Origin: CADEDV01 sp048498035
GTDB taxonomy: Bacteria > Bacteroidota > Bacteroidia > Chitinophagales > Chitinophagaceae
NCBI GenBank assembly: GCA_048498035.1
Contig: JBEHYT010000006.1
Location: 140,143-204,142, forward strand
DNA length: 64,000 nucleotides
Direction of reading: 5' to 3'
The first letter of the stretch is position 1. Every line of letters begins with the position of its first letter. Made by a program: the position numbers and the translations under genes. Positions 17,860 to 25,812 of this stretch are shown in pieces. The notes below the pieces were generated by a model, which was given only the letters and a program-made list of their open reading frames with translations, was not told the DNA's origin and did no database searches.

Positions 17860-18189
17860 TTATTTCAGGATTAACGAAACTGAATGCTCCGGATCAAGCG
17901 TCTTGCGACCTTCCCAGGCCACCACCGCCGCGTCCAGCGCAGTTTTTAATGCGATTCGCGTTTTTTTCCGGTTCAGATGGATCTTCTTGTCGGCAATAAT
18001 TTCCTGGTACACCAACACATCATCATTGTTGTAAAATTTAATCGTGTGCTGGCGCGACTGGTTTCTATTCCCTTCCACCACCCAATAACCGCGCTCGGAA
18101 ATGATTTTAGAATAAGGCAACGGTCGCTGCGCTGTTGCTCCAACAAGGGACATCAGTCCTACGGAAAGCATCATCAATAATTTTTTCAT
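17860..18189 (-). CDS. Small secreted protein of unknown function
   Basis: A 109-aa protein with a signal peptide (residues 1-20, MLSVGLMSLVGATAQ). The mature part is basic with alternating strands (GYWVVEGNRNQSRQHTIKFY, VLVYQEIIADKKIHLNRKK) and a short C-terminal helix. No catalytic motif or cysteine. It lies alone, upstream of the LytS/LytTR unit on the same strand, 155 bp away. Confidence 0.65.
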   Translation of the reverse strand: MKKLLMMLSVGLMSLVGATAQRPLPYSKIISERGYWVVEGNRNQSRQHTIKFYNNDDVLVYQEIIADKKIHLNRKKTRIALKTALDAAVVAWEGRKTLDPEHSVSLILK

Positions 18190-18555
18190 GGCTTAACTTT
18201 TAAATGCATTGGAAAAATACTCCTCATCATTCCCAAAAAATTTGAAAAACGGTTCAATTGGGGAACAAATGCGACAGATAGCCCGAAACCGTTGATGAAA
18301 TCGCTTTGTCTACGAAAAGCTTCTGATTCCGGATTTTTCGCTTTTTAAACAGGAAATATTTTTTTACCCCCGGTAGTTAAACCTTCGGGACGTTCACACG
18401 GTCTTAACATTAACCGACAATAAACCAGGGCAAGCCCCAATTGACACTGGCCTGACAAATGCCTGAAAAAAATAGTTTCGTTTGGCATAATCTTTTCAAC
18501 CAGTGTTATAAACCACCATAGCAGACATATTTTTTATCACCAAAAACGAAGAGCT
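18190..18555. other. Gene-free 366-bp region between divergent genes
   Basis: Separates the divergent 17860 and 18556 genes. AT-rich, no ORF of note, no clear palindrome and no exact TAnnTTTG box that I could place. It must hold both promoters. Confidence 0.5.
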
Positions 18556-19218
18556 ATGAAGACTATCGTTAGATCACTCGCACTTTGCGCTACCCTTGGC
18601 ATCACAACTGCTGGTTTTTCACAGGTGAACCTTGGATTGGGCGCCACAACACAAGCTGCTGCTAATGCAACAGCAAGTACTGCAGCCGTTACAAAAGCAA
18701 CACAGGCCGCAACAAATGCAACAAAATCTACAGCACAGGTTGCAACTACAAAATTGGCAGATGTAAAAACTGCAACTACCAATGCTACACAGGCAGCCGC
18801 TACAAAAACAACATCTGCAGTTACTAAAACAAAGAATGCTGTTAAATCAGCAGCTGATGTAAATGTGGCCACGTCTGCGTCCGTAAACAATGAAGCAGCA
18901 GCAACGGCAGGGAATAATGCCGCACAGACCGGGATCAATTCCAGCAGCGCTGCCAATGTAAATGCAGGCGTACAGGTAAATGGAAGCCAGGTGGTGGATA
19001 AAGCAGATGCAACCGCCACTAAAGCAGGTAACGCTGTACAGGCTAAAGCCAATACTGCTGTAACCACAGCAAAGCAGGCAAAGGCAAACACACAAGCTGC
19101 CGTTTCTAAAACAGCAAAAACTGTAAAAACAACTGCTGAAAATGTGAAGCCGCAGGTAGATGCTAACGCCACTACCGAGGTAAAAAGTGCAGCAACTGTA
19201 AATGCGGTAAAAGAGTAA
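18556..19218 (+). CDS. Ala/Thr/Lys-rich secreted low-complexity protein
   Basis: A 220-aa protein with a clear signal peptide (residues 1-22, ending TTAGFSQ). The mature chain is built almost wholly from Ala, Thr, Lys, Val, Asn and Gln with no aromatic residue and no Cys, in repeating units such as ATTQAAANATA, TKATQAATNATKS and VTTAKQAKANTQAAV. The spacing suggests long amphipathic helices, like LEA proteins or apolipoproteins. No domain is recognised. A factor-independent terminator follows at 19252-19284, so it is its own transcript. Frame, leader and composition make it real. Confidence 0.72.
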   Translation: MKTIVRSLALCATLGITTAGFSQVNLGLGATTQAAANATASTAAVTKATQAATNATKSTAQVATTKLADVKTATTNATQAAATKTTSAVTKTKNAVKSAADVNVATSASVNNEAAATAGNNAAQTGINSSSAANVNAGVQVNGSQVVDKADATATKAGNAVQAKANTAVTTAKQAKANTQAAVSKTAKTVKTTAENVKPQVDANATTEVKSAATVNAVKE

Positions 19219-19251
19219 AAACGAATTTGAACACAGGGGATTCTAAAATAT

Positions 19252-19284
19252 ATACTGGCTAAATTTTTTTAGCCAGTATTTTTT
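19252..19284 (+). terminator. Rho-independent terminator
   Basis: Stem ATACTGGCT (19252-19260) pairs with AGCCAGTAT (19271-19279) around an A/T loop and is followed by five T. It ends the transcript of the Ala-rich protein gene. Confidence 0.8.
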
Positions 19285-19296
19285 AAAACCATCACC

Positions 19297-20133
19297 ATGC
19301 AAAAAGCCATTGTAATCCTGTGCACCTGCCTGCTCGCTACGGGCTGTTTTGCACAAACTGATTCATCCCGCCAGGAAAAAGCCGTGCAATTTAGCATCGG
19401 AATATTTTACAATAGTAACCTCAATTATTACGGGCGAACCGACAGCCTCCGCAGCAGCGGCGTTTTTCCACTTGCAGAAGTCACGTTTGCCAAAGGATTG
19501 TATGTTAATGCCGCGCCGGTTTTTGTAAACAATGCTGTAAGTTCTTTTGACTATGCCGGTACAGTGGCAACAGCCGGGTACCGGTTTGGCGGCAACAACA
19601 AGTGGCGTGGTAATATCTATTTTGTAAAACCTTTCTATGAAGCCAACAGCCAATTGGTGCAATCAGCGCTGAAAGGTCAGTTTACAGCCAACTTTACCTG
19701 GGCGAATAAAATCCTAAACCTGACCGCAGGCGGAGATTTGAAATTCAGCAATCATATCGATTACGGTGCAACGGCAGGAGTGGATCACCTGGTGCGCCTT
19801 ACGCCTGGAGATGGTTGGGTGTTTGTAATGGACCCTTCTGCCTATGTTTATGCAGGCACGCAACGCTTTAGTCAAACCTATTATGAAAAAACACCGGGAT
19901 TTTTATTTTTCCCTGGAACAGAACAGGCGGTGACCGAAGAAAGCAAACGATTCTCAGTTATTTCTTACGAATTTTCTATGCCGCTGGTATTGGCAAAAGG
20001 TAAATGGCAATTGATTGCCAACCCGGCGTATGTACTGCCACAAAACCTGGTAGCTGTGGAAGGACGCCCGGATCTGTCGGAGCGCGGCAAAGATCTTTTT
20101 TATATCACAGTGGGTACACGTGTAACCTTGTAG
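19297..20133 (+). CDS. Putative outer-membrane beta-barrel protein
   Basis: A 278-aa protein with signal peptide (1-19, LLATGCFAQ). The mature sequence alternates hydrophobic and polar residues, rich in Tyr, Phe, Gly and Asn (VQFSIGIFYNSNLNYYG, GTVATAGYRFGGNNKWRGNI), and ends in a beta strand LFYITVGTRVTL, with an aromatic/hydrophobic end typical of barrels. About ten to twelve strands are plausible. No transport or enzyme motif is visible. It begins just after the terminator of the preceding gene. Confidence 0.7.
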   Translation: MQKAIVILCTCLLATGCFAQTDSSRQEKAVQFSIGIFYNSNLNYYGRTDSLRSSGVFPLAEVTFAKGLYVNAAPVFVNNAVSSFDYAGTVATAGYRFGGNNKWRGNIYFVKPFYEANSQLVQSALKGQFTANFTWANKILNLTAGGDLKFSNHIDYGATAGVDHLVRLTPGDGWVFVMDPSAYVYAGTQRFSQTYYEKTPGFLFFPGTEQAVTEESKRFSVISYEFSMPLVLAKGKWQLIANPAYVLPQNLVAVEGRPDLSERGKDLFYITVGTRVTL

Positions 20134-20165
20134 CTGAATTAACAAAATCTCCGGCACTACAGAAG

Positions 20166-20173
20166 TATATTTG
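20166..20173 (+). promoter_or_regulatory. -7 promoter box TATATTTG
   Basis: Exact match to TAnnTTTG, 17 bp before the lysozyme ATG. No good -33 TTG is seen at the expected distance. Confidence 0.4.
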
Positions 20174-20190
20174 CGGGGTAATCAAACCTA

Positions 20191-20961
20191 ATGAACGCCC
20201 GCAAAAAGAAAAAAATTTTACGAGTTGTTATTGTCCTGGTAATGCTACTCATGGGCGTAGTAGCCGGTTGGATGATATACCAATGGATTACCTACCGCAA
20301 GGCAAGATTTACCCAATACCCGGAATTTGGCATTCTTATACCAGAAGCTTATACCATTCATGGTATAGACGTATCGCGCTACCAGCATACCATTGCCTGG
20401 GAAGCGGTGAAGGCCATGCGCGTAAAAGACGTGCAACTGGGTTTTGTATTTATAAAAGCAACAGAAGGTATTGGCAACATGGATCCAGAGTTCCGGCGCA
20501 ACTGGCGCCGCTCCCGTGAAAACGGTATGATCCGCGGTGCATATCATTTCTTTATTGCCTCCAAAGACGGGCGCACGCAGGCAGAAAATTTTATCGATAA
20601 AGTAGAACTGGTAAGTGGAGATCTACCTCCGGTGCTGGATGTGGAACAACTCAATGGCGTATCCGCCGTCAATTTGAGAAAAGAAATGAAAAGCTGGCTA
20701 AGCGTGGTAGAGAATTATTACCATGTAAAGCCGATCATTTATACCAACATCGATTTTTACCGGAGAAATCTTGGTAATGACTTTGATGATTACCCACTCT
20801 GGGTGGCCCATTATTACCAGGAAAAAAAGCCGCGGATCGACCGGGGATGGGCATTCTGGCAACACAATGACGGCGGCAATGTGAATGGCATTCTCTCAAA
20901 AGTTGATTTTAATGTTTTCAATGGAGACTCCACTGAATTCCGGCAGCTGCTGGTACCGTAA
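20191..20961 (+). CDS. GH25 family lysozyme (N-acetylmuramidase)
   Basis: A 256-aa protein with an N-terminal membrane anchor (residues 9-31, VVIVLVMLLMGVVAGWMIY) and a glycoside hydrolase family 25 domain (50-250). Active-site features are visible: HGIDVSRYQ with the Asp near the start of strand 1, FVFIKATEG, GAYHFF, and VLDVE, which supplies the Asp-x-Glu pair. It should cleave the MurNAc-GlcNAc bond of peptidoglycan from the outer face of the inner membrane. Single gene, followed by two small membrane protein genes on the same strand. Confidence 0.9.
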   Translation: MNARKKKKILRVVIVLVMLLMGVVAGWMIYQWITYRKARFTQYPEFGILIPEAYTIHGIDVSRYQHTIAWEAVKAMRVKDVQLGFVFIKATEGIGNMDPEFRRNWRRSRENGMIRGAYHFFIASKDGRTQAENFIDKVELVSGDLPPVLDVEQLNGVSAVNLRKEMKSWLSVVENYYHVKPIIYTNIDFYRRNLGNDFDDYPLWVAHYYQEKKPRIDRGWAFWQHNDGGNVNGILSKVDFNVFNGDSTEFRQLLVP

Positions 20962-21015
20962 CTTCCACCTTTGACAATCAGATCAACCCAAACCTTTTAT
21001 TAGTATCTTCCATCC

Positions 21016-21249
21016 ATGGATGAAAAGCAACAGGGATGGGACCCGGAAGTAACACGCTATTTCCGGAAACTGATCAGCTCCATTTCAACAGGATTGCTTT
21101 GGATGATCTCGATGGTGGGACTGGGACTTTATGCCGGGCTTGCCTATCAAAGTAATTATCCCGGATATGTACACGTCCTATTCTACGTTGTTTTTGCCAT
21201 TACCCTCTTTTTTCTCCTTCGCTTTTTATACCGGAAGTGGCGACGATGA
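21016..21249 (+). CDS. Small two-TM membrane protein
   Basis: 77 aa. Charged N-terminus (MDEKQQGWDPEVTRYFRK), then two hydrophobic helices at about 25-45 and 51-70, ending in RFLYRKWRR. Composition and topology look like a genuine small inner-membrane protein common in Bacteroidota; function unknown. Starts 54 bp after the lysozyme gene. Confidence 0.65.
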   Translation: MDEKQQGWDPEVTRYFRKLISSISTGLLWMISMVGLGLYAGLAYQSNYPGYVHVLFYVVFAITLFFLLRFLYRKWRR

Positions 21250-21349
21250 GAAAAAACGCCTGTTGCTGTAACATTTTTCAAAAAATACCATCCTACTGGT
21301 ATTAATCCAGCTTGCAAAAACAGTATTTTACCTGCTTATTATTGTCAGA

Positions 21350-21757
21350 ATGCCACTAAAACGAATCTGCAGAACAACGGTTATTACCGGCACCTTGCTG
21401 ATCTGGATCATCAAGTTTGCCGTACGCCCCTTTCATCTTTGGGATTCAGCCATCTTTTTCTGGGGCATCGCTCCCAACCTGCTGGGCTCCTTCCTGATCC
21501 CCTTTGGTGCATACTGGTTTTTTTCCGGACGAAATTTTCTGCTGGCACGCATCTTCCGTATTCAAACAGCCTATGACCTTCGACTGGTTTGCTCACTCGG
21601 GTTTGTAATGCTGGTGGTAAATGAATACCTGCAGCTCATTCCCATTTTTGGGAGAACATTTGATTATAATGACATTCTCTTTTCTGTAGTGGGACTGGCA
21701 GCAGCACATTTTGTTTTTGCGCGCCTGCAACAGCGATTTGTACAACAACAGGCCTAA
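21350..21757 (+). CDS. VanZ-like membrane protein
   Basis: A 135-aa protein with four hydrophobic segments. The C-terminal section LQLIPIFGRTFDYNDILFSV followed by VGLAAAHFVF resembles the FD-x-x-D-x-x-x-N-x-x-G pattern of VanZ-like proteins, though it is weak. Its stop overlaps the convergent DUF4440 gene by 4 bp. Function unknown. Confidence 0.6.
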   Translation: MPLKRICRTTVITGTLLIWIIKFAVRPFHLWDSAIFFWGIAPNLLGSFLIPFGAYWFFSGRNFLLARIFRIQTAYDLRLVCSLGFVMLVVNEYLQLIPIFGRTFDYNDILFSVVGLAAAHFVFARLQQRFVQQQA

Positions 21758-22176
21758 CTACTGTGGTCGCAAATGATTTGCCACTGCCCTTTTATTTTCC
21801 GGAATAGAAGCGTAAAAGCGCCGGAAAGATCGCCCACCGTTCGTTGAAGATGCCAGTGTCCAATAACAAAATAATAGTTGGAGGATAATTTTTTCAGGAT
21901 CAGTCCGCTGAAATCCAGGATGCCCATGGCTGTTGTATCCGGGTAAGAACGTTTATAGTTGTCCAGCGTATTTTTCCAACCATAAGTTGGGCCATGCTGG
22001 CCGATAAACATCAGGGAATCATTTTGCCAGTAACCGTTCATAAAACCTTCCAGGTCGCCGCGGTTCCAGGCTTTTGCCTGCCGGTCAAGCAAATTCCGGA
22101 TGGCTTGTTCGTCTTTCGACTGGCCGCATACGGCTAATGTAGAAAGGAATAACAGGGAAACTAATACAGCGCGCAT
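21754..22176 (-). CDS. Secreted NTF2-like (DUF4440) protein
   Basis: 140 aa. A signal peptide (residues 1-18, LLFLSTLAVCGQ) precedes an NTF2-like cone fold: DEQAIRNLLDRQAKAWNRGD, LEGFMNGYW, LMFIGQHGPTYGWKNTLDNY and a closing sheet ending QWQIICDHSS. The family binds small molecules or acts enzymatically, but no catalytic pair is certain here. ATG 22176 gives the leader; an upstream frame to 22245 lacks one. Co-oriented with merC, whose stop is 72 bp upstream. Confidence 0.8.
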   Translation of the reverse strand: MRAVLVSLLFLSTLAVCGQSKDEQAIRNLLDRQAKAWNRGDLEGFMNGYWQNDSLMFIGQHGPTYGWKNTLDNYKRSYPDTTAMGILDFSGLILKKLSSNYYFVIGHWHLQRTVGDLSGAFTLLFRKIKGQWQIICDHSS

Positions 22177-22248
22177 ATCGATAAAATTGCCGGTTACTGA
22201 ATTAAACGTACTCCGTGAAGATAGGATGACCGTAACATCCGGCAAGTT

Positions 22249-22641
22249 TTAATGGTCGCAATCATCCGCATGTGCATGATCATGTATCCGGCAAGCGCGA
22301 AAATTGATGAGGTGGGCACCAACGATCAATACAACGGCAGGAACCAATAAAATAAGGTGAAGTTCCGGGACAAATTCTTTAGCAATCAGGCAGGCAAAAC
22401 CTGCCGAAAAAAGAGCGAACGGAAGGAGGCTGTGGTGGTGCTTGCGATAGCCATGCAAAAGCGCATAACTTCCAATTACAAAAGCCAGCGCAATCATCCC
22501 GCCCTCGAAATAGAGATTATTGATAATATTAGTACCAAAAAGCGGCAAACTGGTCAAAAAGAGTGGTAAAAGCGCACAATGGATAGCGCAGGCAAGCGAA
22601 GCACCAATTCCCAGGGCATCCCAATTAATCTTTAAACGCAT
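22249..22641 (-). CDS. MerC domain membrane protein
   Basis: A 130-aa protein with four membrane helices. The first contains SLACAIHCALLPLF, where the CxxxC pair sits in the position of MerC metal-handling cysteines. The C-terminus is His/Asp/Cys-rich (ACRIHDHAHADDCDH), suggesting metal binding at the cytoplasmic end. MerC proteins import mercuric ion in mercury operons; in Bacteroidota they occur without merA and may handle another metal. It diverges from an SCO and Fur-family pair, with a palindrome in its promoter region. ATG at 22641 precedes the conserved helix by nine residues. Confidence 0.85.
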   Translation of the reverse strand: MRLKINWDALGIGASLACAIHCALLPLFLTSLPLFGTNIINNLYFEGGMIALAFVIGSYALLHGYRKHHHSLLPFALFSAGFACLIAKEFVPELHLILLVPAVVLIVGAHLINFRACRIHDHAHADDCDH

Positions 22642-22661
22642 CAGAACAAAGTTATAAAAAA

Positions 22662-22674
22662 GCAACAAAGTTGC
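22662..22674. promoter_or_regulatory. Palindrome GCAACaaaGTTGC upstream of merC, candidate Fur-family operator
   Basis: A perfect 5-3-5 inverted repeat 21 bp upstream of the merC start, between merC and the divergent SCO/Fur-family genes. Related strings CAACttaatGTTG and GTTGCAAC lie just past the fur-like gene (23890-23906). A site for the adjacent regulator is a reasonable inference. Confidence 0.45.
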
Positions 22675-22715
22675 AAAATTTTGGTTCACGGGATGGCAAA
22701 TCCTTTTCAGGGTAG

Positions 22716-22723
22716 TACCTTTG
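22716..22723 (+). promoter_or_regulatory. -7 promoter box TACCTTTG of the SCO/Fur unit
   Basis: Exact TAnnTTTG match 20 bp before the SCO start codon. The -33 element is not clear. Confidence 0.45.
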
Positions 22724-22743
22724 TAGCTCAATTCCGTAACGCC

Positions 22744-23364
22744 ATGAGTAGAAAATTGATCCTATACCTTGTTTTTTTTGTGCTGTTGTTTGGCGGCTTT
22801 TACCTGGTGGTGAACAAATGGCTGGCATACGGCACAAACTCCGATCAGAAAGCATTGATAGCAAGCTTCATAATCGGTGACGTTCAGCCGTTTAGATTTA
22901 CCGACCAGGATGGACACTCCTTTACGAACCAGGACGTAAAAGGAAAAGTATATGTGGCCGAGTATTTCTTTACCACCTGCCCCGGCATTTGTCCTAAAAT
23001 GAACAACAACATGAAGCTGGTGTACGAGGCATTCAAGGATCAGCCGGATTTCCGCATTCTTTCGCATACATGCCAACCCGAAGTGGACTCTGTACCGGTG
23101 CTGAAAAAATATGCCGATTCTCTGGGCGTTAATAAAACCTGGGTATTCCTTACCGGGCGTAAAGACAGCCTGTACCGGATGGCGCGGATCAGCTATAAAA
23201 TTGATGATCCCAACAATAATGTTGCGTCTATTGAAGATGATTTTTTGCATACGCAGAACTGGGCGCTTGTAAACCGTGAGGGACAGGTAATTGCAATTTA
23301 TGATGGTTTAAAAAAGGCAGAGGTCAAAGACCTGATCAGCCGCATTCGCAGTATGCTGAACTAA
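22744..23364 (+). CDS. SCO1/SenC family copper chaperone-like protein
   Basis: 206 aa, with an N-terminal membrane anchor (residues 5-24) rather than a lipobox. The thioredoxin fold carries TTCPGICPKM with Cys79 and Cys83, and FLHTQNWALVN with His169, the usual Cu(I) ligands of Sco proteins. ATG 22744 was chosen over 22681 because the hydrophobic anchor follows it directly. It lies 11 bp before the Fur-family gene and diverges from merC. It is a diverged paralogue of the SCO lipoprotein at 9985-10632. Confidence 0.9.
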   Translation: MSRKLILYLVFFVLLFGGFYLVVNKWLAYGTNSDQKALIASFIIGDVQPFRFTDQDGHSFTNQDVKGKVYVAEYFFTTCPGICPKMNNNMKLVYEAFKDQPDFRILSHTCQPEVDSVPVLKKYADSLGVNKTWVFLTGRKDSLYRMARISYKIDDPNNNVASIEDDFLHTQNWALVNREGQVIAIYDGLKKAEVKDLISRIRSMLN

Positions 23365-23375
23365 AAGTAATTTTT

Positions 23376-23798
23376 ATGGAAACGATCAAGGATATTTTAA
23401 AGAAAAGTAATCTTAGCGTAACCGCCAGCCGGGAAAAGATACTCGGTTTGTTTTTAGATGAAAAAGGCGCGCTTGCGCATGGCGATATTGAAAAGAAAGC
23501 CGGTGAGAAGTTTGACCGTGTAACGGTTTATCGCACACTCCAGGCCTTTGTTGAAAAAGGAATTATTCATGCCATTCCTACGGCGGATAATTCAGTGCGC
23601 TATGCACTTTGTAAAGACAATTGCTCAGAAGGCCATCATCATGATCATCACGTGCATTTTGTTTGCAACACCTGCCACGTTACCTATTGCCTGGATAATG
23701 TGGTAACGCCACAATTGAAACTACCCGAGGGATATGTTTCCCAACATATTGAAGTGGTGGCCGAAGGTGTTTGTCAATCCTGCGCTATGCCCCAATAA
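23376..23798 (+). CDS. Fur family metalloregulator
   Basis: A 140-aa winged-helix repressor (Fur/Zur/PerR type). The DNA-binding half includes LSVTASREKILGLF, HGDIEKK and the recognition segment RVTVYRTLQAFVEKG. The dimerisation half has the His-rich GHHHDHHVHFVC loop, and two CxxC pairs, Cys97/Cys100 and Cys133/Cys136, which form the structural zinc site. Metal specificity cannot be assigned from sequence. It is co-transcribed with the SCO gene; the palindrome at 22662-22674 is a candidate binding site that would control merC. Confidence 0.9.
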   Translation: METIKDILKKSNLSVTASREKILGLFLDEKGALAHGDIEKKAGEKFDRVTVYRTLQAFVEKGIIHAIPTADNSVRYALCKDNCSEGHHHDHHVHFVCNTCHVTYCLDNVVTPQLKLPEGYVSQHIEVVAEGVCQSCAMPQ

Positions 23799-23807
23799 AA
23801 AATAAGC

Positions 23808-23827
23808 CCCGATGTAGAAACATCGGG
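23808..23827. terminator. Hairpin terminator between convergent fur-like and M3 peptidase genes
   Basis: Stem CCCGATGT / ACATCGGG with an AGAA loop. On the reverse strand it is followed by CTTATTTTTTATTG, so it works best for the M3 peptidase transcript. Confidence 0.65.
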
Positions 23828-24006
23828 ACTTAAGGTTAAGGCTCTGATTAGTAGCTATTTTAATGCGCCCTGCTTGTTCAAACGCTCAACAACTTAATGT
23901 TGCAACTTGTTTTTTTACGTTTCGGGCGCTGATTTTTTCTATCTCAAAAATAACATCTGCCTTTCATATTTCCGAATTTCTCCCTACCACTTTAGTGGTA
24001 TTTTCC

Positions 24007-25737
24007 CTAAGAAGTTGCTAACAAATCCATTTCTCTTTTTACAAAACTCATCAGGCTGCTGATGTGTTTTGGGGAAAAATCGAATTGTAAACCAGCCGCC
24101 TGGAAAAGCTCAGGAAGAGTTCGGGTGCCACCCAACGCCAACGCTTTCACGTAATTATCCATGGCCTGGGCGGGGTTGGCCTGGAATTGCTGCCAGAGCC
24201 CGATAGCACCCAGTTGTGCAATTCCGTACTCGATATAATAAAACGGTACTTCATACAGGTGAAGTTGCCGCTGCCAGCTGTAACGGCGATATTCTTCCAG
24301 CCCGGAGAAATCCACTACAGGCGAAGAAAACTCAAGCTGGATTTCTTCCCACTTTGCCAGTCGCTCTTCCACGGTGTGTGCAGGATTTTCAAAAACCCAG
24401 TGTTGAAATTTATCAATGGTTGCAATCCACGGGAAAATGGTAATTACGCGCTCCAGTTGTTGCTCCTTTGCACGCTTCAATTCCGCATCATCCTTAAAAA
24501 ACACCTGCCAGTGCGCCATGCTAAACAGCTCCATCGACATACTCGCCACCTCGGCAATTTCCGTGGGGTACTCCTTGAATCCCGTTAGTTCCAGCGGGTG
24601 CGCCAGGAACGAATGCACTGCGTGTCCGCCTTCATGTACCATCGTTGTTACATCATCCAACTGCCCGGCGGCATTCATAAATATAAACGGAGCGCCGCTT
24701 TCAGCCAGCGGACAGTTGTAGCCACCGGGCGCTTTACCCTTCCGGCTTTCCAGGTCCAGGTGCCCCATTTCCCGCATTTTGCGAATGCAATTGGCAAAGA
24801 AGGGCTGCAACTGTTCAAAACAGGTAATCGTTTTATCAGTTAATTCATCACCATTGGCGAATGGACGCAGCGGCTGCGTGCCTACCGGCTCGGCATCAAT
24901 ATCCCAGGGACGTAGCGTATCCAATCCCAGTTTCGTTTTTTTCTGCTCATAGATCTGGTTTACCAGCGGCATCACATGCAGTTTTACCGCCTCGTGAAAC
25001 TGGAAGCAATCAGCGGGTGAATAGTCAAACCGACCCAACTCTGCAAACCGGTAATCACGGTAATTGTCAAACCCTGCATTCAGCGCAAGTTGGTTTCGTT
25101 TTTCTACCAGGCTGCTGTATAATGTGTTCAGTTCTTCTTTATCTACCAGTCTTCGTTCACTGATCTTGCGGTACACTTCTTCCCGCACCTTCCGGTCAGG
25201 ATCTTCCAGGAACCGGGCCGCTTGTTGCAGCGTGTATTCCTGCCCATTTACCTCTACCGTCATTTTTCCCGCAATAGCGCCAAATTGCTGTTGCATCACA
25301 CCCAGTTCTGCCTGGATCGGAATATTCGCTTCGCGAAAAAGAGTGATATTTTTTTCAACGTTTCGCAGGTAGGTGAAATAGTGATCATGATCCAGTTCTT
25401 TCACAAACGGGTTGGCCACCAGCTTGCGGTTTAACCGGTCGGAATACGGCTGAATACGCGGTTGTATTTCCAGCATAAAATAATTGAAGGCCGCTTCCAG
25501 TTCTTTGTTCTCTGTGTCGCAGGTCATGCGGATCTGTCGCCAGCAGGCATCTTCGCTGATCACTGCTTCCAGTTCACTGGCATCTTTTAACCATTGTTCC
25601 AACGCTGCCCGTGAGTTTATGGGGCGTTCTTCCAGGTCTTTAAAAAAAGGTTCAAGTCCTTCCCAATTCGTAATTGCAAAATCTGCCGGTAAAAAATGCC
25701 GGGGCAGTTTGCTGATGTTGGCGTTATAACTTGTCAT
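24007..25737 (-). CDS. M3 family oligoendopeptidase
   Basis: A 576-aa cytoplasmic zinc metallopeptidase of the PepF/thimet type. The zinc site HEGGHAVHSF is near residue 367 and the third ligand is expected in the following helix (EIAEVASMSMELFS, Glu). The N-terminal helical domain (1-200) is the family's lid. The family trims short peptides. Length is normal for this Bacteroidota subgroup. It has its own terminator and is separated from the same-strand DUF5606 gene by another terminator, so it is monocistronic. Confidence 0.92.
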   Translation of the reverse strand: MTSYNANISKLPRHFLPADFAITNWEGLEPFFKDLEERPINSRAALEQWLKDASELEAVISEDACWRQIRMTCDTENKELEAAFNYFMLEIQPRIQPYSDRLNRKLVANPFVKELDHDHYFTYLRNVEKNITLFREANIPIQAELGVMQQQFGAIAGKMTVEVNGQEYTLQQAARFLEDPDRKVREEVYRKISERRLVDKEELNTLYSSLVEKRNQLALNAGFDNYRDYRFAELGRFDYSPADCFQFHEAVKLHVMPLVNQIYEQKKTKLGLDTLRPWDIDAEPVGTQPLRPFANGDELTDKTITCFEQLQPFFANCIRKMREMGHLDLESRKGKAPGGYNCPLAESGAPFIFMNAAGQLDDVTTMVHEGGHAVHSFLAHPLELTGFKEYPTEIAEVASMSMELFSMAHWQVFFKDDAELKRAKEQQLERVITIFPWIATIDKFQHWVFENPAHTVEERLAKWEEIQLEFSSPVVDFSGLEEYRRYSWQRQLHLYEVPFYYIEYGIAQLGAIGLWQQFQANPAQAMDNYVKALALGGTRTLPELFQAAGLQFDFSPKHISSLMSFVKREMDLLATS

Positions 25738-25756
25738 GGTAACGGTATTGAAAAGA

Positions 25757-25795
25757 AAAAGCTACAATGCCGGCATAGCCGGGCCTGTAGCTTTT
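25757..25795 (-). terminator. Rho-independent terminator of the DUF5606 gene
   Basis: Long stem AAAAGCTACA / TGTAGCTTTT with an inner CCGGC/GCCGG stem; on the reverse strand a T-tract (TTTTTCTTTTC) follows. Lies between the DUF5606 and M3 genes. Confidence 0.8.
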
Positions 25796-25812
25796 CCGGG
25801 TGAACGATTTAA

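Noticed and set aside
22249..22641. Mercury resistance operon
   Set aside because: No merA, merT, merP or MerR-type gene nearby; only a MerC domain protein.
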